IMG/VR virus record: IMGVR_UViG_3300029258_003188
Coordinates: 1-61,552 of that record
Strand: one strand, 5' to 3'
Length of the DNA: 61,552 nucleotides
DNA from: a virus
A model generated the notes under the pieces. It made no database searches. It saw only the letters and a program-made list of their open reading frames with translations, and was not told the origin of the DNA. The stretch's first letter is position 1. Each line of letters begins with the position of its first letter. Shown in pieces: positions 56,467-61,552 of the stretch. The translations under genes were made by a program, and so were the position numbers.

Positions 56467-56652
56467 AAACTAGTAAAAGGTGGTACTAGTGGATTACAAA
56501 GAAATAGAAGACTCAATTTCCAAGGAAACTAACTATGGAGGGAATATAGGATGAGATCAGCATATCAAGCTTGTTATTTAGCTTTGGTATAGTTTTTGCT
56601 GTGAGTAAATACCTAGCAAACTAGTTGAAGGAAATACAAAAGGGAGGTAAAA

Positions 56653-57057
56653 ATGTCGTTTAGCTGTACGGATAAGTACCTAACTACTGATTCGAGAGAA
56701 TTAGCACATATTTTATTTGAGAACTCTCTGAATAGCATGCTTACAGGTGTGAATCTAGTTCAGTCGCTGGTAAGGTTGCTGCAAGCAACAGAGAAACCAG
56801 CAAAACTAATTGAAATTATAAGATTACTAATCTCAGCAATTATTCATAAGATTAATGATCTGCAAACACATGTCTATAAGTCAGAAATGATTGAATCTGG
56901 ATCCGGGTCAGGGATGGTTGCGATAAATAAGTTTTTTGTCATATCATCCTTGAGTAGTTTAGTTGAATCACTAGAATCTATGTATAGATCTTATAACTCA
57001 GAAAGAGTACTTAGTAGCGAGGGAATGCTTTTCCCGGCTAGAATAGTTAATTACTAG
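56653..57057 (+). CDS. Small protein with MLFPAR tail, paralogue A
   Basis: 134 residues; GGGAGG upstream. Residues 10-51 (LTTDSRELAHILFENSLNSM and on) are identical to the next protein because of a 125-bp DNA repeat. The tail is SSEGMLFPARIVNY. Function unknown. Confidence 0.55.
   Translation: MSFSCTDKYLTTDSRELAHILFENSLNSMLTGVNLVQSLVRLLQATEKPAKLIEIIRLLISAIIHKINDLQTHVYKSEMIESGSGSGMVAINKFFVISSLSSLVESLESMYRSYNSERVLSSEGMLFPARIVNY
56681..56805 (+). repeat. 125-bp exact direct repeat, copy 1
   Basis: Identical to 57124-57248, in frame in both genes. Confidence 0.95.
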
Positions 57058-57065
57058 GAGTAATC

Positions 57066-57662
57066 ATGCCAGTATCATTAGAAGATCTGGAGGCATACTT
57101 GGAGCAAATACCTAAGGAAAGATTAACTACTGATTCGAGAGAATTAGCACATATTTTATTTGAGAACTCTCTGAATAGCATGCTTACAGGTGTGAATCTA
57201 GTTCAGTCGCTGGTAAGGTTGCTGCAAGCAACAGAGAAACCAGCAAAAATGTGGTTTTACTTTAGAGGTTACCGCTACGAAGATTTACCTCTAGATGGAA
57301 CAGCACTCAATTATTGTTATGAAGTACCTCATGCAATTGTAAGCAGCTTATCTGATGAACTATTTGGGGAATCACTAGACAGTATATATTCTGGAGTAGA
57401 CAACATGTCTGAGCTTGTCTCTAAAGTGATAAAGCTAAAAGAGCCTAGTAAAGTAGTTGAATTTATTAAATTAATAGCTGCCTCCCTAGCCTTTAAGCAA
57501 GACGATCTAAGAACAAACCCTACAAAGTATGTAGAGAACACTAATTTTCTACTTTTAGAGAGATTCGGCCCAGATAATATCCAGATGGTTTTACGGAATG
57601 AGGCAGATGCCCTAGTGCATATAATCGAGACATACAGCTCTGAGCGGTTAACCCACAGCTAG
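57066..57662 (+). CDS. Helical protein, paralogue B
   Basis: 198 residues. MPVSLEDLEAYLEQIPKERL then the shared block, then a unique part (FYFRGYRYEDLPLDG, ELFGESLDSIYSGVDNMSEL) that itself resembles the shared block (D-E-L-F-G-E-S-L-D-S-I-Y-S-G-V), so the gene has an internal duplication. No KLFP tail; ends YSSERLTHS. Confidence 0.55.
   Translation: MPVSLEDLEAYLEQIPKERLTTDSRELAHILFENSLNSMLTGVNLVQSLVRLLQATEKPAKMWFYFRGYRYEDLPLDGTALNYCYEVPHAIVSSLSDELFGESLDSIYSGVDNMSELVSKVIKLKEPSKVVEFIKLIAASLAFKQDDLRTNPTKYVENTNFLLLERFGPDNIQMVLRNEADALVHIIETYSSERLTHS
57124..57248 (+). repeat. 125-bp exact direct repeat, copy 2
   Basis: Identical to 56681-56805. Confidence 0.95.
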
Positions 57663-57758
57663 AATAATTAAGGAGGAAAAATTCGGATCTACTATCTATG
57701 ACCGTGAGCTGTCAGACGTATGGCCGCAAACAGCCAGGGAATACTTTGAGGAGGGGAA

Positions 57759-57869
57759 ATGAATATACTAGCTGCACAGGGTAATATCAACCTTAATGAA
57801 TACCTTGACCACCCAACAGAAGACCAGCAGACCAAACTAGTAGAGGGAGAACTAAGATGCTTGAGTTAG
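57759..57869 (+). CDS. 36-residue peptide
   Basis: MNILAAQGNINLNEYLDHPT plus an acidic end. GAGGAGGGGAA before ATG; the end overlaps the next start by 13 bases. A 21-codon frame lies just upstream (57692). Likely translated, role unknown. Confidence 0.45.
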   Translation: MNILAAQGNINLNEYLDHPTEDQQTKLVEGELRCLS

Positions 57870-58315
57870 AGCAGCAAGATAGTATAGATCTAGAGGAATT
57901 CCTAGCCTTACCCACTAGAGGTGAGCCGTTATATACCTTTTGTGACAGGCCCGCCCGACTCCTCGCACCAGTCTGCAGCTATGCTTTCGCCAATGAATCA
58001 ATACAGAGACTAGAAAAGAAGCTGTTTCCAGACATTGCGGATCCAAGCCCAGCAATAAAGAGAATAAGAACACTAGCCAGGAATCTCATGCAGACAGAGT
58101 CTGGCGATAAGCTGGTCAGGAAAATAGTGCTGTTGTACGTAACCGTGCATAAATTCAACTGGAATGTCAGCTTTACCAGAGCTACAAGCCTTATGGGACT
58201 AGTCGAATTAGAAGTTGAACTGTATAAGCTAGCAGTAGTCTGCACCTCAGAACGCAGCTCCAATAAGCTGCTGTTCCCTCTAAAACTAGCGGAAGGAGAA
58301 CTAAAACTAACATGA
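57857..58315 (+). CDS. Small protein with LFP motifs
   Basis: 152 residues. EKKLFPDIADPSPAIKRIRT at about 55 and SSNKLLFPLKLAEGELKLT at the C-terminus. Helical. GAGGGAGAACTAAG upstream. Overlaps the phosphoesterase gene by 4 bases; the ribosome site of that gene (GAAGGAGAA) is made by its last codons. Confidence 0.58.
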   Translation: MLELEQQDSIDLEEFLALPTRGEPLYTFCDRPARLLAPVCSYAFANESIQRLEKKLFPDIADPSPAIKRIRTLARNLMQTESGDKLVRKIVLLYVTVHKFNWNVSFTRATSLMGLVELEVELYKLAVVCTSERSSNKLLFPLKLAEGELKLT

Positions 58316-58896
58316 GAATCTACTTCACAGCCGACCTACACCTCAATCACTGGACTACTGAGGATAGGAACATCATAAAGTACTGTTCCAGGCCATTCAC
58401 TACCATAGAGGAGATGAACCAAAATCTAATCACTAACTGGAACAGCCTGGTCCAGCCGGAAGACCTAGTCTATCACCTAGGGGATTTTTGTCTCCGTACC
58501 AGCAAAGAACTGACAGCAGGGCACTGGGAATCACGGCTTAACGGCAAAATAGTTCACATCCTAGGCAACCATGATTATAATAATAAGGTCAGAGGTCTCC
58601 AACAAGCCGTAATCAGGTTCTCCAAGCAGAAAGCACTCCTAGTCCACTACCCACCTACAATGATAGAGGAAATACCAGACTTCTGTAATATAGTCCTCTG
58701 CGGCCATATCCACCATCATTGGAAGACCAAGTACCTAAAGGATAAGCTCCTAATCAATGTTGGTGTAGATGTCTGGGACTATAAACCTGTGAGCATAGAC
58801 CAGATCCTAGCAGAGATACAGCGGACGCCTAATAATATCATTATAGATGAAACCTCTCCTAAAGCTCATACTCACACAGTTTCCATCCCAAGCTAA
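58312..58896 (+). CDS. Calcineurin-like metallophosphoesterase
   Basis: 194 residues. Motifs TADLHLNHW (D-x-H), LGDFCLR, ILGNHDYNN and LCGHIHHHW complete the two-metal site. Similar small phage and bacterial enzymes act on cyclic nucleotides or nucleic acid ends. It is the only recognisable enzyme in the KLFP gene run. Confidence 0.9.
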   Translation: MRIYFTADLHLNHWTTEDRNIIKYCSRPFTTIEEMNQNLITNWNSLVQPEDLVYHLGDFCLRTSKELTAGHWESRLNGKIVHILGNHDYNNKVRGLQQAVIRFSKQKALLVHYPPTMIEEIPDFCNIVLCGHIHHHWKTKYLKDKLLINVGVDVWDYKPVSIDQILAEIQRTPNNIIIDETSPKAHTHTVSIPS

Positions 58897-59289
58897 ATCT
58901 AGTATCTAACAGATGTTAGATAGTCTAACAATCGTTAGATAGTATGCTGAAGCTCAGGAGGTGAGTGTAAGTATAGTCCCAATATAGCTTAATTCAAGGT
59001 ATAAGGAGGGTAATCACTAGTTTAAGCTACTGTAAGTGTTCATAATGCTTAAATAAATTGGGTATGAGTACAGTTGGGTGGAAGCTCCAGTTAAGCTAAG
59101 CTAAGTTATTAAAATAACTAGTAAAGTTAAGGAGTTAATGATAACAGGTAGTATTAGCTCTAGTGAGTGATAAGCTAAGTCATTAAAATAACTAGGATAG
59201 TTTACTAGTTAAGGTACTAGTAAAGCTTAGGTATAGGATGGAGGGGAGTATTATATCTCACTTAACTCCCTTAAACTTAAGGAGAATTT
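58897..59289 (+). promoter_or_regulatory. 393-base regulatory region with tandem palindromes and GGTATAAG
   Basis: No gene. Two 16-base palindromes with the same arms, TCTAACAGATGTTAGA (58905-58920) and TCTAACAATCGTTAGA (58924-58939), are spaced 19 bases centre to centre and look like an operator pair. GGTATAAG is at 58998-59005. The 285-base leader after it holds two copies of CTAAGTYATTAAAATAACTA near 59100 and 59170 and many CTAG tetramers. Confidence 0.55.
58998..59005 (+). promoter_or_regulatory. GGTATAAG phage promoter candidate
   Basis: AAGGTATAAG, downstream of the palindrome pair; drives the 59290 to 60524 genes with a long leader. Lacks the T before GG. Confidence 0.5.
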
Positions 59290-59781
59290 ATGCTACAATA
59301 TTATTACACTATAACTCTGGACACTTCCCCAGACACTCTAACCATTTACCCTAGCACTGCCGACACTTCCCCAGACACTCTAACCATTTACCCTAGCACT
59401 GCCGCCACTTACCCTAACACTCTAGCCCCTCAAGTCAATGACTCAAGCACTCGCGCTTGCATCTCAGCAAGGACTTTATTTAACATTGACCCTCTAACTA
59501 ATCAAAAATTTAGGGAGAGTGATCTTCGCCTAATCACTGAAGCTATAACGAAGCATGGTGGCTTAGAGATGCTGGAGAGAGTTATACTATTCTGGGAAGG
59601 GTGTGGGTGGGGGCTTTATCTTAGATTCCTTTCTATGCTGAAGATGGCAGCTCACTTTGCTCTTGGACTAGCTAGTACTGACTTTACCTTAATTGATCAG
59701 GTGTTGGCATTAGCTATTAAGCTGCAGATTGAGGGGATTAATGGTAAAGATAAACTATTTCCTCTAAGACTAGGAAGGTAA
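59290..59781 (+). CDS. Protein with tandem 14-residue repeat and KLFPLR tail
   Basis: 163 residues; AAGGAGAATTT upstream. N-terminus carries DTSPDTLTIYPSTA twice and a weaker third copy. The body is helical and the end is KDKLFPLRLGR. After the stop, 59785-59838 contains another frame reading ILEEKNKLFPRRYFLW, a remnant or very small gene of the same series. Confidence 0.58.
   Translation: MLQYYYTITLDTSPDTLTIYPSTADTSPDTLTIYPSTAATYPNTLAPQVNDSSTRACISARTLFNIDPLTNQKFRESDLRLITEAITKHGGLEMLERVILFWEGCGWGLYLRFLSMLKMAAHFALGLASTDFTLIDQVLALAIKLQIEGINGKDKLFPLRLGR
59320..59403 (+). repeat. Two tandem 42-bp direct repeats
   Basis: 59320-59361 and 59362-59403 are identical (GACACTTCCCCAGACACTCT and on). 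In frame, 14 codons each. Confidence 0.92.
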
Positions 59782-59835
59782 AGTACTGAAAATACTAGAA
59801 GAGAAGAATAAACTATTCCCTAGGAGGTATTTTCT

Positions 59836-60090
59836 ATGGTAAGAACTTATTATAATCCCCTATCTAGATTTAGCTATCAAAAACCACAGCTTGATATTGC
59901 GAAGGAGCGTATATCAGTGGAGCTAAGCTGCCGTCGTCTGATGCTCGGGGAGACTCCACGTCGGTACTTTGGGCACACCCAAGACTATGAAAAATACTCA
60001 AGATTACAGTCGCTTGCAGAAGATAAGCTGAAAGAGTGCATGCCTATTGAAGAGGAGAAGAAGCTATTTCCTAAAAGGAGAGTCAAATGA
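59836..60090 (+). CDS. Small basic protein with KLFPKR tail
   Basis: 84 residues. CCTAGGAGGTATTTT gives the ribosome site. Arg-rich (SCRRLMLGETPRRYFG), end EEEKKLFPKRRVK. The codons for KRR (AAAAGGAGA) form the ribosome site of the next gene, whose ATG overlaps this stop. Confidence 0.58.
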   Translation: MVRTYYNPLSRFSYQKPQLDIAKERISVELSCRRLMLGETPRRYFGHTQDYEKYSRLQSLAEDKLKECMPIEEEKKLFPKRRVK

Positions 60091-60524
60091 AAAAGATGCT
60101 AGTGATGTTAATGCTAATAGTTGCTCCTTATACAGCTCAAGCTGCGTCTTATGATGAGCTGTGCAGTGGAGTGCTGCTCCAGCTGAATAAGTATGGCATA
60201 GATGTTGAAAAGGTCTTGGTGGTAAATATAGCTGCTGGGAAGGTTCTAGGGATTGAGACTATCAACAAGATAAACCCGGAACTACATGAAATACTTGCAA
60301 TATCTACAATAGTAGTGGCTGCACTAGTTAAGGAAAGCGGCAGGAAAATAGACCACGTTGTGCTAGGTCCCTTGACTTTTAATGTAGAAGGAGATGTGAG
60401 GACTTATAGGTTCACATCTTCCATGCAAGAGATATGGGTGTTAGTGGGTAAATACTACGGTGAGGGTGCCCCTCCCGATAAGGAGCTCCAGAAGATTTGG
60501 CATCCAGTTGAAGAGGAAGACTAG
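60087..60524 (+). CDS. Exported protein with Sec signal peptide
   Basis: 145 residues. MKKMLVMLMLIVAPYTAQAA is a typical signal peptide with an AQA cleavage site. The mature part is helical with a hydrophobic segment (ILAISTIVVAALVKES) and a beta end. It may act in the periplasm, for example in lysis or superinfection exclusion; no motif confirms this. Last gene before a terminator. Confidence 0.65.
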   Translation: MKKMLVMLMLIVAPYTAQAASYDELCSGVLLQLNKYGIDVEKVLVVNIAAGKVLGIETINKINPELHEILAISTIVVAALVKESGRKIDHVVLGPLTFNVEGDVRTYRFTSSMQEIWVLVGKYYGEGAPPDKELQKIWHPVEEED

Positions 60525-60549
60525 GAGGGCTATATGCCCTCTTTTTTTT
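60525..60549 (+). terminator. Intrinsic terminator
   Basis: GAGGGC (60525-60530), TATAT loop, GCCCTC (60536-60541), eight Ts. Confidence 0.92.
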
Positions 60550-60648
60550 GATTAACCTATAGTACCTAATCACACTTGAGCACCTATAGTGAATAATCCT
60601 TCTCTGTTTTCACTAAATCTCCGAGTGTGAAGGCAAAAAAAGGAACTA

Positions 60649-60794
60649 GGTATATTCGTACCGATATAGTACATTTCACTAGTGACTGGAAAAAAGTACT
60701 TGAGAAAAACTCTATATTCACTAGTAATATCACTAAGATATTAGCCTTTATCCACAAGAGGTATATTCGTACCGATATATCATATTCCACTAGT
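60649..60794 (+). repeat. Two copies of GGTATATTCGTACCGATATA
   Basis: At 60649-60668 and 60760-60779, 111 bases apart, each followed by a variant of CATTYCACTAGT. A partial relative (TCTATATTCACTAGTAATAT) lies between. Iteron-like or regulator-binding arrangement in a gene-free stretch from 60550 to the window end; short reading frames here are not convincing. Confidence 0.75.
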
Positions 60795-60984
60795 AATTTG
60801 AAAAAAAAAGTGGAGTTGTATACAATAAGTTTAGTTTACTAGTTATTACAATAGCTTACACTAGCATAATCTATGGTGTCTCGACGGTGAGCTATGTTAA
60901 GTACCTATAATGTATAGTATATATTATGCATGACCAGCTTTGTGTATAGCAATACATTACTATAAGTGCTTATTACCTCAATGC

Positions 60985-61094
60985 AAAAAAAGAGGGTGCA
61001 GATTTGACCTCCAGTTGGGTCTCCCTCTTGCTGTGACCCCTGGGCTATCACCTCCAGGGGGCACAGCCACAGAGCTCATACAAGCTCTGTCCTT
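60985..61094 (-). ncRNA. Stand-alone three-hairpin RNA, minus strand
   Basis: From the GGTATAAG at 61108-61101, the first hairpin is ACAGAGCT/AGCTCTGT (61090-61069), the second GCTGTG.CCCCTGG with CCAGGGG.CACAGC (61067-61030), the third GAGGG...CCCTC with an inner GACC/GGTC, followed by a 7-T run (61028-60985) acting as terminator. It is GC-rich in an AT-rich surrounding. No reading frame with a ribosome site is present on this strand. Confidence 0.68.
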
Positions 61095-61100
61095 ACTATT

Positions 61101-61108
61101 CTTATACC
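61101..61108 (-). promoter_or_regulatory. GGTATAAG phage promoter candidate for minus hairpin RNA
   Basis: TGGTATAAG on minus; the first hairpin begins 10 bases downstream and no protein gene follows before the terminator. Confidence 0.65.
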
Positions 61109-61330
61109 ATAAAATGTATCATACCCCGCCCCCATACCAATATGCCTAGTATCAAGCTAAAGCTATAGCATAAGCATAGATAGGTGATAGCTAGAGCATA
61201 GTGTAGTTAAGCATAGCCAAGGACTTTGACCTATAAGTTAGTGGGGGGTATAGTATATGGAAATGTGGAGTATATATTACATACCATGTAGTTCACGATT
61301 AGCTCCTCTCCTATAGCTATATTTTTTTTT

Positions 61331-61378
61331 AGCTCCACTAGTCCCTAGCTCCACTAGTCCCTAGCTCCACTAGTCCCT
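61331..61378 (+). repeat. Three tandem copies of a 16-bp repeat
   Basis: AGCTCCACTAGTCCCT three times without change, in the gene-free right end. The remaining bases to 61552 are AT-rich with many CTAG and ACTAGT; no gene seen. Confidence 0.92.
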
Positions 61379-61552
61379 ACTAGCTCCTAAAAGTCTAAAA
61401 AAATTTTATAGTTTACTATAGCTCCACCCCTAGTAACTAGCTATAAGTAGTTGATATCTAAAGCTTTTCACTAGTATACTACTTAGTAGTAACTAGTTAA
61501 GTAGTGAATATTCCTAGAGAATATGGGACCCGTCGGTATGGATATACCAATC

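Noticed and set aside
60940-61149. Plus-strand frame of 69 codons at the right end
   Set aside because: Runs antisense through all three hairpins of the minus RNA and has no ribosome site.

Overview
The window is part of a large tailed-phage genome. It has a terminase, an HK97-fold capsid protein, a prohead protease-like protein, baseplate and neck-type proteins, tRNAs, a UDG-DNA polymerase A fusion, and its own RNA polymerase: a single 2026-residue beta-beta-prime fusion plus a sigma-70 factor. No integrase, ribosomal or core metabolic genes are visible. The left end falls just past the stop of the polymerase gene and the right end is repeat-rich non-coding DNA, so replication and tail genes presumably lie outside. 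The host cannot be named; a protein with a typical Sec signal peptide and several host-like TTGxxx-N17-TAnnnT promoters show only that it is a bacterium.

Layout. 0-5 kb, minus strand: polymerase, exonuclease and a Cas4-like nuclease, with a thioredoxin on plus. 5.3-10 kb, minus strand: reverse transcriptase, an unknown protein, E2-like protein, JAB peptidase, ThiF/E1-like enzyme and a beta-grasp ubiquitin-like protein, resembling the PRTRC gene set. 10-16 kb, plus: fused RNA polymerase. 16.5-30.7 kb, plus: virion genes (baseplate, intein-split terminase, protease, scaffold-like proteins, capsid). 31-39 kb, minus: accessory genes (RNA ligase, Nudix, ParB-like) and tRNAs, one interrupted by a group I intron with an HNH endonuclease. 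39-43.6 kb, plus: small zinc proteins, tRNA-Arg, neck protein, a J-domain virion protein and a kinase-like protein. 43.9-46.3 kb, plus: one transcription unit encoding three small proteins, a KH RNA-binding protein and six tandem structured RNAs, closed by a terminator. 46.3-51.2 kb: connector protein, SNF2 helicase, sigma factor, a tetrapeptide-repeat protein, a TROVE (Ro60-like) protein and a Y-RNA-like RNA. 51.2-55.3 kb: repeat-protein cassettes that look acquired. 55.4-60.5 kb: small fast-evolving proteins sharing a KLFP tail. 60.5-61.5 kb: non-coding, with repeats and a minus-strand structured RNA.

How it fits together. The octamer GGTATAAG, usually TGGTATAAG (an extended -10 form), lies upstream of genes or structured RNAs at ten places and is the best candidate for the phage promoter. 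Several of these promoters drive no long protein gene but a hairpin-rich RNA that ends in an intrinsic terminator. Together with the six-RNA array, KH protein, TROVE protein and RNA ligase, this points to an RNA-centred phage system that I do not recognise as a described class.
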